From: Syntrophobacterales bacterium
GTDB lineage: Bacteria; Desulfobacterota; Desulfobaccia; Desulfobaccales; 0-14-0-80-60-11
Length of the DNA: 60,293 bases
Direction: 5' to 3'
Assembly (NCBI GenBank): GCA_020060385.1
Contig: JAGVAH010000112.1
Coordinates: 1 to 60,293, forward strand
The position numbers were made by a program, and so were the translations under genes. The notes beneath the pieces were generated by a model. The model was not told the DNA's origin. It made no database searches and saw nothing but the letters and a program-made list of their open reading frames with translations. Each line of letters begins with the position of its first letter. Position 1 is the stretch's first letter. This document shows positions 25,831 through 36,280 of this stretch, piece after piece.

Positions 25831-28800
25831 ATGACCGGCGCCAAAATTCTGGTGGTGGAAGATGAATGGCTGGTGGCCCAGGGAATATCAGAAAACCTTA
25901 AAGACCTGGGTTATGAAGTGGCAGGGTTGGCCCCCTCCGGGGAAGAAGCCCTCCGCTTGGCGGCCGAGAGCCCACCGGATCTGGTGGTGATGGATATTTT
26001 GCTCCAAGGGGAGATGGACGGCATCGACGCGGCCGAACTCCTGCGGCAGCGCTTCGACCTGCCGGTGGTCTTTCTCACTGCCTATGCCGACCCCCACACC
26101 CTGGAGCGGGCCAAGGTGGCGGAGCCCTATGGCTATATTTTGAAGCCCTTTGAAGTGCGGGAATTGCACTCCGCCGTGGAAATCTCGTTATACAAAAGCC
26201 GCATCGAGAAGCGGCTGCAACATCTAGCCGGGATCTTACGGGCTATTCGCAACGTCAATCAGCTCATCGTCCAGGAAAAAAATCGGGAGCGGTTGATGCA
26301 GAAGGCCTGCCGGCTGCTCACCGAAGGGAGGGGCTACTTTACCGCCTGGATAGCGCTGGTGGGCCAAAAGGGGCAGATAACCGCCTTTGCTGTGGACGGG
26401 GAAGAAAGTGATACCGCCAACTTGCGCCAGTTGCTGGACCGGGGTGAGATACCGGGGTGCGGCCGCCGGGCCTTAAAGGAAAAAGACCTGCTGATGATTG
26501 AAGACCTGTCCCCCCAGGCCGGCTGTTTTTTGTGGGAAAACTACCAGGATAGGGGCGCGCTGGTAACTCCCTTGTCTCATCAGTCTCGGGTTTATGGGGT
26601 TTTGGGGGTTCTTTTACCGGTCGCTCTGGCCCGGGATGAAGAAGAGTTGTCCCTGTTTAAGGAACTGGCCGCTGATCTCTCCCTGGCCCTCTATAATTTG
26701 GATTTGGAAGACCGGGAACTGCAGGCCCAGGAAGCCCTCAGCGCCAGCGAAGAAAAATTCCGCCTCCTGGTGGAAAACGCCAACCAGATCATCCTGGTGG
26801 TTCAGGGGGACGGCATCAGGTTTGCCAACCCGGCGGCGGTGGCCAATTCGGGGTATTCCCTGGCGGAACTCACCTCCCGGCCTTTTCTGGAATTTGTCCA
26901 TCCTGACGACCGGGAAGCGGTTATCCAAAACCTCACCGCCAGACTGCAAGGACGGGAGGTCCCTGACATCTTTTTGTGCCGTTATTTCACTAAAGATGGG
27001 GCCCTGCGCTGGGCGGAAATCAGGACCAGTGATATTACCTGGGAGGGGGAGCCGGCCACTCTCAACTGCCTTAGCGATATCACGGAGAGGAAGGAAATGG
27101 TGGAGGCCCTCCGCCAAAGCGAAGAAAAATTCCGCACCTTCTTTGAAAAGGCTCCCATAGGCTACCAATCCCTGGACGAACAGGGATGCATTCAGGAGAT
27201 CAACCCCACCTGGCAGGAAATACTCGGTTATCCCCGGGAGGAGGTGCTGGGCCGCTGGGTGGGCGACTTTTTCACCCCTGAGTACCAGGAGTTCTTTCCC
27301 GCCAAATTTGCTCATTTCAAAGAGCTGGGGGAATTCAGGGACGTCATGGTGGACATGGTGAAAAAGGACGGCAGCGTGATCACGGTGTCCATTAACTGTA
27401 GAATCGTCTTCGATGACGCAGGCCGGTTCCTCAGGTCCCACTGTGTCTTTACCGATATCACTTCCCGGCGCCGGGCGGAGATGGCCCTGAAGGAGTCGGA
27501 GGAGCGCTACCGGACCGTGGCGGACTTTACCTATGACATGGAATACTGGCTGGGACCGGACCAGGAACTCATTTATATGTCACCGTCCTGTGAACACCTC
27601 ACGGGCTACAGCCGGGAAGAATTTTTCCAAGCCCCGGACCTGCTGGCAAAAATCGTGCATCCCCAAGACCGGGAGCAATTTGCCCAACACGGGCAAGAGG
27701 CGCGCACCTGCCCCCAGCCCCTGGATATAGACTTCCGCGTGCTCCACCGGGACGGCCGGGAAGTATGGGTCAGCCACGCCTGCCAGCCGGTATATGGACT
27801 GGATGGTCAATATTTGGGGCGGCGGGTGAACAACCGGGACATTACCGAGCGCCGGAAGGCGGAGCAGGAAGTAAAAAAAGAGAAAGAAAAGGCCCAACAC
27901 TATCTGGACATCGCCGGGGTCATTATGGTCGTGATCGGACCCGACCAGAAAACCATGATGGTTAATAAAAAAGCCTGTGAGGTTTTAGGGTATGCGGAAC
28001 AGGACATCATCGGCAAGAATTGGTTTGATATCTGTATTCCTGAAAAAGCGAGAGATTATGTAAAATATTTATTTGCGGAACTGATGGCCGACAATGTGGA
28101 TCCTCATGAATATGTGGAGAATTTTATCATCACCAAACGGGGAGAGGAACGTCTCATTGCCTGGCACAATACTGTTTTGAGGGATGAGGACGGCAGAATC
28201 ATTGGTACTCTGAGCTCCGGGGAAGACATCACCGAACGCCAGCGGGCGGTGGAGGCCCTCCGGGAGAGCGAGGAACGCTTCCGCCTCCTGGTGGAAAACG
28301 CGCCGGATGCCATTATCATCCAAACGGAGAAACGCTATGCCTACCTGAATAAAGAGGCCCTCAAGCTATTCGGCGCGGCCACAGAAGATCAACTCCTGGG
28401 CCGGCCGGTGCTGGAGAGGTTCCCTCCCGACCTCCATGACCTGATCCAGGAAAGAATCCGGCTGGTGAACATAGAAAGACAAGCTCTCCCGCCCCGGGAA
28501 CTGCAATTGCTCCAGATGGACGGCACCCCCAAGGAAGTGGAGGCTTGCACCGTGCCCTTCAGATACCAGGAGAAAAACGGGGCCCTGGTATTTTTCCGGG
28601 ACATCACCGCGCGCAAGCAGGCGGAAAAGGCGGTGCAGGAAGGAATACGGCTCAACCAGCTCCTGCTGGATAGCCTGCCCTGCGTGGCCATGCTCCTCCG
28701 GCCTTTTACCCGGGAGATCGTGGCGGCCAACGAGGCGGCGCGCCAGATGGCCGCGGTCCCCGGCGCTTTCTGTTATGCCACCTTTGGCCAAAGGCAGGAT

Positions 28801-30144
28801 CCCTGCCCCTTCTGCCAGGCCCCCCAGGTCTGGAAGACCGGTCAATCCCAATCTCTGGAAGCGGAAGCCCTGGATAAGGTTTGGGACGCCCACTGGGTTC
28901 CCATTACCGCAGACCTCTACCTCCATTATGCCTTTGACATCACCGCCCGCAAAGAGACGGAGCGGACCCAAAAAATGCTGGAAACCCAACTGGTGCAGGC
29001 CCAGAAGATGGAGGCCCTGGGCACCCTGGCCGGGGGCATCGCCCATGACTTCAACAACATCCTCGGGGCCATGCTGGGTTTTGCGGAACTGGCCCATATC
29101 GGCCTCCCGGAAAACAGTGAAGAGGCGGGCTATTTGGAAAACCTCCTGAAGGCCGGGGACCGGGCCCGGAGCCTGGTGAAGCAGATTTTGAGCTTCAGCC
29201 GCCGGGAGAAAGCCACCCGGCAGCCCCTCTCCCTGACCCCGATCATTAAGGAAACCATCAAATTTCTCCGGGCCTCCTTACCCACTACCATTGAGATCAA
29301 GACCCAATTGCAAGGGGGCAAAGCCCTGGTGGCGGCCGACCCCACCCAGATCCATCAGATCCTTTTGAACCTGGCCACTAACGCCGCCCACGCCATGGAA
29401 GAAAAGGGAGGTATCCTGGCCGTCGGCCTGCGGGTGGTCCACCTGACCCCGGATGAAACCTCACTTAATGAGGGGATTACTCCGGGTCCGTACCTGGAGT
29501 TGCGGGTCAGCGACACCGGCCCCGGTCTGGATCCCGAGATTCAGGAGCGGATCTTCGAACCCTTTTTCACCACCAAGGGGCCCTGGAAAGGCACCGGCAT
29601 GGGGTTGGCAGTGGTCTACGGGATCGTCAAAAGCATGGACGGGAGCATTAAAGTCACCAGCCAACCGGGCCAGGGAGCCACTTTCCTGGTGCTCTTACCC
29701 ATGGTGGAGGTGGGACTGGCCCAGGGGGAACCTGAGATCCTCGCGCCTCTGTCCAAGGGAGTGGGACGAATTCTGTTTGTGGATGACGACGAGGACTTCT
29801 TCCAGGCCGGGCAGCGGATGCTTAAGGAGTTGGGATATGAGATCGCGGCTTTTGACAATAGCCAGGAGGCCCTGAAGAAGTTTCAGGCCCAGCCCCGGCA
29901 GTTCGATCTCCTCATCTGCGATCAGACCATGCCCGGCTTGACGGGGCTGGAGTTGGCCGCGGCCTGTTCCCAGGTGCGGCCGGACCTCCCCATCATCTTG
30001 TTAACAGGGTTCAGCGAAAGCGTCACTCCCGAAAAGGTCAGGGCCGCGGGGATCAGGGAGGTGGTGACCAAGCCCTTTGATCTCCGCCAAATCGGGGAGA
30101 GTATTAAAAAAATATTAAAGAAAAATATCACTATAGTCGAATGA
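25831..30144 (+). CDS. hybrid histidine kinase: receiver, GAF, six PAS, kinase, receiver
   Basis: A 1437-residue cytoplasmic signalling hub with no membrane helix. Receiver 1 (about 1-115) has VVEDE, the phospho-Asp in VVMDIL and LKPFE. A GAF domain (about 150-290) and six PAS units (about 310-1045) follow. HisKA has [14 protein letters not shown] (His near 1073), and HATPase has [12 protein letters not shown] and DTGPGLD. Receiver 2 (about 1305-1425) has ICDQTMPG and TKPFD. The last PAS carries a Cys-rich stretch ([15 protein letters not shown], near residue 985), a possible redox or metal site. The N-terminal receiver probably takes phosphate from the kinase just upstream. CAGGAG supplies the ribosome site. 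Confidence 0.9.
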   Translation: MTGAKILVVEDEWLVAQGISENLKDLGYEVAGLAPSGEEALRLAAESPPDLVVMDILLQGEMDGIDAAELLRQRFDLPVVFLTAYADPHTLERAKVAEPYGYILKPFEVRELHSAVEISLYKSRIEKRLQHLAGILRAIRNVNQLIVQEKNRERLMQKACRLLTEGRGYFTAWIALVGQKGQITAFAVDGEESDTANLRQLLDRGEIPGCGRRALKEKDLLMIEDLSPQAGCFLWENYQDRGALVTPLSHQSRVYGVLGVLLPVALARDEEELSLFKELAADLSLALYNLDLEDRELQAQEALSASEEKFRLLVENANQIILVVQGDGIRFANPAAVANSGYSLAELTSRPFLEFVHPDDREAVIQNLTARLQGREVPDIFLCRYFTKDGALRWAEIRTSDITWEGEPATLNCLSDITERKEMVEALRQSEEKFRTFFEKAPIGYQSLDEQGCIQEINPTWQEILGYPREEVLGRWVGDFFTPEYQEFFPAKFAHFKELGEFRDVMVDMVKKDGSVITVSINCRIVFDDAGRFLRSHCVFTDITSRRRAEMALKESEERYRTVADFTYDMEYWLGPDQELIYMSPSCEHLTGYSREEFFQAPDLLAKIVHPQDREQFAQHGQEARTCPQPLDIDFRVLHRDGREVWVSHACQPVYGLDGQYLGRRVNNRDITERRKAEQEVKKEKEKAQHYLDIAGVIMVVIGPDQKTMMVNKKACEVLGYAEQDIIGKNWFDICIPEKARDYVKYLFAELMADNVDPHEYVENFIITKRGEERLIAWHNTVLRDEDGRIIGTLSSGEDITERQRAVEALRESEERFRLLVENAPDAIIIQTEKRYAYLNKEALKLFGAATEDQLLGRPVLERFPPDLHDLIQERIRLVNIERQALPPRELQLLQMDGTPKEVEACTVPFRYQEKNGALVFFRDITARKQAEKAVQEGIRLNQLLLDSLPCVAMLLRPFTREIVAANEAARQMAAVPGAFCYATFGQRQDPCPFCQAPQVWKTGQSQSLEAEALDKVWDAHWVPITADLYLHYAFDITARKETERTQKMLETQLVQAQKMEALGTLAGGIAHDFNNILGAMLGFAELAHIGLPENSEEAGYLENLLKAGDRARSLVKQILSFSRREKATRQPLSLTPIIKETIKFLRASLPTTIEIKTQLQGGKALVAADPTQIHQILLNLATNAAHAMEEKGGILAVGLRVVHLTPDETSLNEGITPGPYLELRVSDTGPGLDPEIQERIFEPFFTTKGPWKGTGMGLAVVYGIVKSMDGSIKVTSQPGQGATFLVLLPMVEVGLAQGEPEILAPLSKGVGRILFVDDDEDFFQAGQRMLKELGYEIAAFDNSQEALKKFQAQPRQFDLLICDQTMPGLTGLELAAACSQVRPDLPIILLTGFSESVTPEKVRAAGIREVVTKPFDLRQIGESIKKILKKNITIVE

Positions 30145-30274
30145 ATTAAAGAGTTAGGAAAGAATGCAGGTCCTTTCCCTGGCGGTCTAAAAGACTATCT
30201 CGGATTGGGATTTCCCCAGGAAGCGGGGGCCAGCCCTTACCCTCACTTCATCTTGTGACCTGGAGCAGGCGTTT

Positions 30275-31738
30275 ATGGCCCGGGTGCTAATCATCGATGA
30301 CGAAAATATGATGTGCAAGATGCTGTCCGCCATGGTCCAGGGCCAGGGCCATGAGGCTGTCTGCGCCCAAACCCTGGCAGAAGGCCTGCAGCAAAGCACC
30401 CTCCGGGGTTTCGACGTCGTCTTCCTGGACGTGGGACTGCCGGACGGTAACGGCCTGGACGCCATTCCCCCGCTGCGGGCCCTGCCCCAGGCCCCGGAGA
30501 TCATCATCATTACCGGCTCCGGCAATCCGGATGGCGCGGAGCTGGCCATCAGCCAGGGGGCCTGGGATTACATTGAGAAAACCTCCAGCGTCAGCCAGAT
30601 GGCCTTGCCCCTGACCAGGGCCTTGCAATACCGCCAGGAGAAACAGGCCTATGGGCGCCCGGTGGCCCTCAAATTAGAGGGCATCGTCGGCGCGAGCCCG
30701 CCCTTGCGGGACTGCATCGACCTGCTGGCCCAGGGGGCCACCAGCGATATCAACGTGCTCATCTCCGGCGCCACCGGCACCGGCAAGGAACTCTTCGCCC
30801 GGGCTATCCACCTCAACAGCTCCCGGGGGGCGCAAAATTTTGTGGTGGTGGATTGCGCCGCCCTGCCGGAGAATCTGGTGGAAAGCGCGCTCTTCGGTTA
30901 TGAGAAGGGCGCTTTCACCGGCGCGGATAGGGCTGCCACCGGCTTGATTGCCCAGGCCCATGGGGGCACTCTTTTTCTCGATGAAGTGGGAGAACTGCCG
31001 GGGAGCATGCAAAAGGCCTTCTTACGGGTGCTCCAGGAGCGCTCTTTCCGGCCCATCGGCGGCAAAAGAGAGATAGCCAGCGACTTCCGGCTGGTGACCG
31101 CCACTAACCGGGACCTGGAGAAGATGGTGGAACAAGGAAAGTTTCGCCAGGATCTCTTTTTTCGCCTCCGCTCCCTGGTCATCAACCTGCCTTCCTTAAA
31201 AGAGAGGAATGGCGATCTGGTTGATCTGGCCTGGTATCATACCGGCCGGTTGTGCAAACGCTACGGCCTGGCCCCCAAGGGGTATTCCCCGGAATTTCTC
31301 CAATACCTGTCGGCCTATGACTGGCCCGGCAATGTGCGGGAACTGGTGAATGTCCTGGAAACGGCCCTGTCGGCAGCCCACCAGGAGCCCATCTTGTTTC
31401 CCCAACACCTGCCGGCCTATCTGCGGACCAAGTTGGCCCGGGCCGCAGTCCACCAGAAACCCGCCGCAGTTGCAGCCGCCAATGGGAAGAACTCTCCCCC
31501 GGTGGAGCTCTCACCCCTGGACGCGGTGCGCAAAACTGCCTTGGCCCAGGTGGAAAAAAATTACCTCCAGGAACTGATGCAACAGGCCAAAGGCAATATC
31601 CAGCTGGCCTGCCAGGTGTCCGGCCTCTCCCGGGCCCGCCTCTACTCCCTCCTGAAACAATACGATATTTCCCCTTCCCTGGGGGCCAAACAGCCTCCCG
31701 GCCCCGGAAGCTGTGAACCGGCCCTGGATTTTGTCTGA
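30275..31738 (+). CDS. NtrC-family sigma-54-dependent response regulator
   Basis: A 487-residue activator. The receiver (about 1-115) has LIIDDEN and VFLDVGLP with phospho-Asp. An AAA+ domain (about 135-365) has Walker A GATGTGKE, the sigma-54 contact loop GAFTGA near residue 212 and Walker B GTLFLDEVGEL. A Fis-type HTH (about 430-470) reads NIQLACQVSGLSRARLYSLL. It would remodel sigma-54 RNA polymerase after phosphorylation, probably by one of the two kinases upstream. GGAG eight bases before the ATG supports the start. Its targets are unknown; the adjacent transporter and HDOD genes are candidates by position. Confidence 0.92.
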   Translation: MARVLIIDDENMMCKMLSAMVQGQGHEAVCAQTLAEGLQQSTLRGFDVVFLDVGLPDGNGLDAIPPLRALPQAPEIIIITGSGNPDGAELAISQGAWDYIEKTSSVSQMALPLTRALQYRQEKQAYGRPVALKLEGIVGASPPLRDCIDLLAQGATSDINVLISGATGTGKELFARAIHLNSSRGAQNFVVVDCAALPENLVESALFGYEKGAFTGADRAATGLIAQAHGGTLFLDEVGELPGSMQKAFLRVLQERSFRPIGGKREIASDFRLVTATNRDLEKMVEQGKFRQDLFFRLRSLVINLPSLKERNGDLVDLAWYHTGRLCKRYGLAPKGYSPEFLQYLSAYDWPGNVRELVNVLETALSAAHQEPILFPQHLPAYLRTKLARAAVHQKPAAVAAANGKNSPPVELSPLDAVRKTALAQVEKNYLQELMQQAKGNIQLACQVSGLSRARLYSLLKQYDISPSLGAKQPPGPGSCEPALDFV

Positions 31739-31801
31739 TCCGGCCGGGTAATGGGGCCAGGAGATTGCCATTAATCATCCCGGCAACAGGTGCAGGAAAT
31801 C

Positions 31802-32659
31802 ATGAGCATCGTTCCCCAGATTTTACGCTCATTAAAAAATCTGCCCCCCTTTCCGCCGGTGGCCCAGCGGGCCTTGCTCCTGCTCAATGAACCGGAGTTG
31901 AACATGCAGGAGTTGGTGGACGTGGTGAAATTTGACCCGGCCGTTACCGCCAACATTCTGCGTATCAGTAATTCCGCTTATTTCGGCTTGAACCAGGAGA
32001 TTCATTCGCTGCATCAAGCCCTGCTGCTCCTGGGGACCCAGGAGCTCCTGAAAATCATGGTCATCAGCGGCGCCACCCGCCTCTTTACCTCCGGGGCTCC
32101 CGGTGATGACGGCGAACGCCGGAGCCTCTGGCGCCATGCGGTGAGCTGCGCCCTGATGGGGGACCTGCTGGCCCGGGAACTCTCTCCGGCTGACCAGGCC
32201 ACTGGCTTTACCGCCGGCCTGCTCCATGACCTGGGCAAGGTGGTGTTGAGCCTGTGCGCGCCACAGGAATCCCTAAAAATCAAGGGAGTGGCGGCAGAGC
32301 AAGGCATTTCTCTCCTGGAAGCGGAAAAGATCGTCTTGGGGATTGATCACGGGGAATTGGGGGGAGAGATGGCCCGCATGTGGCGATTTCCGGATCGCCT
32401 GCGACTGGCCATTACCTATCATCACCTCAATAAACCCGAGGCTTTTGCCGACGACCTGGTCTTGCTCGCGTATCTGGCTGATTTCCTGGTGTTGAGTTTC
32501 GGAAAGGAGCAGGGATTAGAGACGGTCGCTGATACCTGCAATCCTGAAGTGTTAAGACACTTCCACCTGCACCCCCAGGACCTGGAAAATATCTTATCCC
32601 GTTTCGGAAGCGCCTGTAATGAGGCCCAGGTCTTTTTCGGCCTGCTGGCAGGCACCTGA
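31802..32659 (+). CDS. HDOD domain protein
   Basis: A 285-residue protein made of one HDOD domain. Features are LPPFPPVAQRALLLLNEPEL, the hallmark ILRISNSAYFGLNQEIHSL, and GLLHDLGKVVLS with His-Asp, followed by IDHGELGGEMARMWRFPDRL. HDOD proteins are HD-like signalling outputs often placed beside two-component systems, and most lack enzyme activity. It closes the signalling block and is convergent with the liv genes. The ATG at 31802 with AGGAAAT just upstream is preferred over a GTG 12 bases earlier. Confidence 0.9.
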   Translation: MSIVPQILRSLKNLPPFPPVAQRALLLLNEPELNMQELVDVVKFDPAVTANILRISNSAYFGLNQEIHSLHQALLLLGTQELLKIMVISGATRLFTSGAPGDDGERRSLWRHAVSCALMGDLLARELSPADQATGFTAGLLHDLGKVVLSLCAPQESLKIKGVAAEQGISLLEAEKIVLGIDHGELGGEMARMWRFPDRLRLAITYHHLNKPEAFADDLVLLAYLADFLVLSFGKEQGLETVADTCNPEVLRHFHLHPQDLENILSRFGSACNEAQVFFGLLAGT

Positions 32660-32680
32660 CCGGAAGCTAATCCGGCCCCC

Positions 32681-33406
32681 TTACAATGGCAGGATGATCT
32701 CCTGCAAGTGCGGGTCTTTGAGCAGGTGGGGGCCGGTGCCGGAGAGGGTGATGCGGCCTTTTTCCAGGATATAGGCCTTTTCCGCCACGTTCAACACCCG
32801 CTGCATGAGTTGCCCGGAAATCAGCAGGGTGACGCCGCCTTGCCGCAGCTCCCGGAAAGAGTTGCAAAACCTCTGCACCAGCTTGGGGCTCAAGCCCATA
32901 AAGGGTTCGTCCAGCATGAGGAGACGGGGCGCGGACATGAGGCCCCGGCCCAGGGTCACCATGCGCTGCTGGCCGCCGCTCAAAATGCCGGCCTGGGCCC
33001 CCAGCCTCTCTTTGAGTTCCGGAAAGATCTGGCATACCCGCTCCAGGCCGGCTTTTAACTGCCCGCGCACCAGATACGCCCCCACTCCCAGGTTTTCCAG
33101 GACGCTCATCCCCGGGAAGACGCGCATGCCCTCCGGCACATAAACCACGCCCTTGCGCACCATTTCCCAGGCAGGCATGGCCTCCACGGACTCCCCCCCC
33201 AAAAAGATGCGGCCGGCCACCGGCCGCTGCAAGCCCCCCAGGGCCTTCAACAAGGTGGTTTTGCCCGCGCCCTCGATGCCGACGATGGCCATGATCTGGT
33301 GGGGGAAGCAGGCAAAACTCAAATCCTCCAGCACCCGTTTCCCCTGGATGGAGGCCGAGAGGTGCTGCACCTCCAGAAGGGGCAAGCAAGAAGGTTCAGT
33401 GGCCAT
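32681..33406 (-). CDS. livF: branched-chain amino acid-type ABC transporter ATPase LivF
   Basis: A 241-residue ATPase with Walker A GIEGAGKTT, signature LSGGQQRMVTLGRGL, Walker B LLMLDEPFMGL and GVVYVPEGMRVFPGMSVLEN, a LivF hallmark. It powers uptake with LivG through LivHM. The ATG overlaps the LivG stop by one base (TGATG), so translation is coupled. The true start is the internal ATG at 33406. A much longer frame on the same strand is only an antisense-free shadow of livG. It is the last gene of the transporter set. Confidence 0.92.
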   Translation of the reverse strand: MATEPSCLPLLEVQHLSASIQGKRVLEDLSFACFPHQIMAIVGIEGAGKTTLLKALGGLQRPVAGRIFLGGESVEAMPAWEMVRKGVVYVPEGMRVFPGMSVLENLGVGAYLVRGQLKAGLERVCQIFPELKERLGAQAGILSGGQQRMVTLGRGLMSAPRLLMLDEPFMGLSPKLVQRFCNSFRELRQGGVTLLISGQLMQRVLNVAEKAYILEKGRITLSGTGPHLLKDPHLQEIILPL

Positions 33407-34173
33407 CAGGCTTCTCCATTGTCCGCCGCGCCGCAGCGGGTCCCCAGGTACGCGGAGACCACATCCGGGTGGTGGATCAGAGCTGCGGGGGGCCCCTGGA
33501 CGATGATCTCCCCCCGGTCCAGGGCCAGGACCCGGTCGGCCACCTCCTCCAGGAGATTGAAGAGGTGGTCGGTGAGGAGCAGGGTGAGCCCCTGGTCCCG
33601 CAATTTGGCCAGCCCCGCGGCCAGGCGCTTCACCGCGCCCAGGCTGAAGCCCGCGGCAATTTCGTCCAGGAGCAGCAGCCGGGGCCGGGTGGCCAGGACC
33701 TGGGCCAACTCCACCAGGCGCTGCTGGGCCAAAGGCAAATCCCGGGCCGGGGTGTGCCTCAGCTCTAGAAGCCCCACCAGGGAGAGCCAATGGTCGGCTT
33801 CCTCCTGGGCCTTTGAGAAAGAAGGCCGGGACTGCGGCGGCAGCCAGGCGCCCATGAGGACGTTTTCCCAGGCGCTCATCTCCGGAAAGATTTGGGGCAC
33901 CTGGAAGGTCCGGGCCAGGCCCGCCCGGCTCAGGTCTTTGGGAGTCCAGGAGGTGATCTCCTGTCCGAAAAAGAAGACGCTGCCGGCATCCGCCTTCTGC
34001 CAGCCGCTGATGATGTTGAAGAGAGTGCTTTTGCCCGCGCCGTTGGGGCCGATGAGGCCCAAAATCTCCCCTGCCGGCAGGGAAAAAGAGACGTCCCGGA
34101 GCACGGTCTGGTCCCCGAAATATTTTTTGATCTGCCGCACCTCTAGGCAGACTTGGGGGCCCTGGGCAGCCAT
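33406..34173 (-). CDS. livG: branched-chain amino acid-type ABC transporter ATPase LivG
   Basis: A 255-residue ATPase with Walker A GPNGAGKST, LARTFQVPQIFPEMSAWENV (a LivG hallmark), a shortened signature LPLAQQRLVELAQVLATRP and Walker B LLLLDEIAAG. The signature reads LAQQ rather than LSGGQQ/YGQQ, a mild departure. The start at 34173 gives the usual LEVRQIKKYFG beginning and overlaps the end of livM by 31 bases. Confidence 0.92.
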   Translation of the reverse strand: MAAQGPQVCLEVRQIKKYFGDQTVLRDVSFSLPAGEILGLIGPNGAGKSTLFNIISGWQKADAGSVFFFGQEITSWTPKDLSRAGLARTFQVPQIFPEMSAWENVLMGAWLPPQSRPSFSKAQEEADHWLSLVGLLELRHTPARDLPLAQQRLVELAQVLATRPRLLLLDEIAAGFSLGAVKRLAAGLAKLRDQGLTLLLTDHLFNLLEEVADRVLALDRGEIIVQGPPAALIHHPDVVSAYLGTRCGAADNGEA

Positions 34174-35102
34174 GCGGCAATTCCTTGGGGGAAAAAGAAA
34201 ATCGTCAGAATGATGACCAGTCCGTAAACCGCGGAGTGGCCCATGGGAAACAGGGGCAGCAGGCAGAGCTGTTCCAGGGGATAGAGGATGAACGCGCCCA
34301 GGACCGGCCCCCAAACCTTGGTACTGCCGCCGAAGATACAAAAGACCAGGGGCAGGACCGACAGGTGCAGGTTAAAGACCAAACCCGGCTCCACCAGGCC
34401 CAGGATATGGGCGTAGAGCGCTCCCGCCAGGCCCGCCAGATAAGAGCTGAGCAGCAGGGCCTTGGCCCTTTCCCGGTTGCTGGCGATCCCCAGTGCGGCC
34501 GCGGCGGTTTCGTTTTCCCGGATGGCCCGCAAGGTCCACCCCCACCGGGAGCGGATGCTCTTCAGGTTCAGGAGCACCGCCAGCAGCATAATGCCCAGCA
34601 ACAGGTAGTATTGGGCCTGGAGATCCATCCCCAAGTCCACCTGGAGGCCCCCCAGGGTCGCGCTGGGCAGGCGGTCCAGGCCCATGATGCCCATGGAGCC
34701 GTAGGTGAAGCGGTCCCAATTGTCCACGATGGTCTTGGGAATTTCCAGGGCCGCCAGGGAGGCCAAACCCAGGTAGACCCCCCGGAGCCGCCGGAAACCC
34801 ATAGCCCAGAATACGGCAAAGACCACCGCGGCCAGGGCCCCCAAAGGTATGGTGAGCAGAGGGGACCAGTGGTAATAGTGGTTGAGGAGGGCCGAAGCAT
34901 AGGCCCCCAGGCCGAAAAAGGCGGCATGGCCCAGGGAAATGGCCCCGGTGAGGGCGTAAAGATTCCAGGCCAGGGCCAGGGTGGCGTAAAGGCAGGTAAT
35001 CCCCAGCACCTGCTGGATATGAGCCGCGTCCGGGAAAATGAGGGGCCAGAGGACCAGGAGCAAGACCCCGGCTGCGGCTGGAAGAGGTTTCGGGAATCGC
35101 AT
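34143..35102 (-). CDS. livM: branched-chain amino acid-type ABC transporter permease LivM
   Basis: A 319-residue permease with about eight to ten membrane helices. The family pattern ALTGAISLGHAAFFGLGAYA is near residues 52-71, and a cytoplasmic coupling loop SRWGWTLRAIRENETAAAAL lies near 185-205. It overlaps livG downstream. The gap to livH upstream carries GAACCTT heptamer repeats just outside its start. Confidence 0.92.
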   Translation of the reverse strand: MRFPKPLPAAAGVLLLVLWPLIFPDAAHIQQVLGITCLYATLALAWNLYALTGAISLGHAAFFGLGAYASALLNHYYHWSPLLTIPLGALAAVVFAVFWAMGFRRLRGVYLGLASLAALEIPKTIVDNWDRFTYGSMGIMGLDRLPSATLGGLQVDLGMDLQAQYYLLLGIMLLAVLLNLKSIRSRWGWTLRAIRENETAAAALGIASNRERAKALLLSSYLAGLAGALYAHILGLVEPGLVFNLHLSVLPLVFCIFGGSTKVWGPVLGAFILYPLEQLCLLPLFPMGHSAVYGLVIILTIFFFPQGIAAWLPRAPKSA

Positions 35103-35104
35103 CC

Positions 35105-35131
35105 TTAACTTTGAACCTTGAACCTTGAACT
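35105..35131. repeat. heptamer repeat (AACTTTGAACCTTGAACC unit) in the liv operon
   Basis: Three tandem heptamers of the same kind as at 4111-4182 and 53393-53423 lie in the 48-base gap between livH and livM. Confidence 0.7.
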
Positions 35132-35150
35132 ATTGTTAGCAGTCCCCGTC

Positions 35151-36014
35151 TCAACGCTCCTTCTTCAGGGACAGTCCCTCCGGCCGGAAATAGAGGAGCA
35201 AAAGGAGCAGGGCCGCGCTCACCAGCTCCCGCCACTTGCTGCCCATGGTAAAAACCGCCACCGACTGGGTGAGGCCCAGGAGCCAGCCTCCCAGGAGAAT
35301 GTTGCGGGTCCGGCCCAGGCCGGCAAAGATGGTGACCACGATGGCGATCATGGTGGCCTCGGTGCCGGCCGCGGGATAGAGGTACATATTCTGGGCAAAG
35401 AGCGGCCCCGCCAAACCGATGAGCAGGCCCCCCAGGCCGAAGGCCACCAGCCCCATCTGGTTCACATTGATCCCGGCCACCTGCGCGGCTTCCCGGTCCT
35501 GGATGGTGGCCCGCAAGGCCTTGCCCAGAAAGGTGCGCTGCAGCACCAGGTGCACCCCGGCGGTGACCGCCAGCGCCAGGATGATGAGCAGCCCCTGGAA
35601 GGAGAGAAAGCTGAAGTCCAACCCGGGGATGGCCACTGCCGGCCAATCCAGGCGCATGAGGCGGTAATCCGCGGAAAACCAGGCCAGCAATAGGGATTGC
35701 AGCAGCAGCGCCAATCCCAGGGTGACCATCAAGGAATTCAAACCATAGGGCTCCGGCAGGCGCCTGAGGAGGTAGTGCAAGGGAAGGGTCAGGGCCAGCA
35801 GCGCCAGGGAGCAGATGGGCAGGAGCCAGAAAAAGGGCGCCTGGAAGAACTGCCATAGGACAAAGGCCAGGTAGCCGGAGAGTAGGATCATCTCCCCGTG
35901 GGCCAGGTTAAAGACCCGGGCGACGCTGAGGATCAGGGAAAAACCCAGGGCCATGAGGGCGTAAAAAGAACCCAGGGCCAAACCGGAAAAGATGATGGGG
36001 GTGCCTACCCACAC
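35151..36014 (-). CDS. livH: branched-chain amino acid-type ABC transporter permease LivH
   Basis: A 287-residue permease with about eight helices. The family core GLALGSFYALMALGFSLI is at the N-terminus, followed by RVFNLAHGEMILLSGYLAF and a coupling loop KALRATIQDREAAQVAGINV. The start is a GTG with no strong ribosome site; no better start keeps the first helix whole. It forms the channel with LivM. Confidence 0.9.
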   Translation of the reverse strand: MWVGTPIIFSGLALGSFYALMALGFSLILSVARVFNLAHGEMILLSGYLAFVLWQFFQAPFFWLLPICSLALLALTLPLHYLLRRLPEPYGLNSLMVTLGLALLLQSLLLAWFSADYRLMRLDWPAVAIPGLDFSFLSFQGLLIILALAVTAGVHLVLQRTFLGKALRATIQDREAAQVAGINVNQMGLVAFGLGGLLIGLAGPLFAQNMYLYPAAGTEATMIAIVVTIFAGLGRTRNILLGGWLLGLTQSVAVFTMGSKWRELVSAALLLLLLYFRPEGLSLKKER

Positions 36015-36280
36015 GGTTAATAGTCCTTTGAAAATAAGACTAACATCTTTAGTGGGAAAGTTCTAGTATGGCGTCCCAGGAATAAGTAAAAAAAATCAGC
36101 TATGGATATTTCTAAAATTATTCCCTCTCCCCTCGGGGGAGAGGGTTAGGGCGAGGGGGGCGACTATGGCTAATTTGGCTAACTGGCTGTAATCAGGCAA
36201 AATACGCCACCCCATCCCCTGGTGGGTGGAGGTTGGGGAGAGGGGAAAAGTTCTGTACCTTTGCTCAGCATGTCCCCGCG
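36015..36280. other. gap between livK and livH holding a C/G-rich element
   Basis: The 266 bases contain the second copy of the C/G-rich paired-hairpin element (36121-36247). The hairpin may dampen transcription into livHMGF relative to livK, a common arrangement for binding-protein genes. No other feature is seen. Confidence 0.5.
36121..36247. repeat. C/G-rich paired-hairpin element, copy 2
   Basis: It has the order of parts of copy 1 at 18765-18887: a CTCCCCTCGGGGGAG hairpin, GAGGGGGGCGACT, a spacer with TGTAATCAGGCAAAA, TACGCCACCCC and a weaker closing hairpin. Confidence 0.75.
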
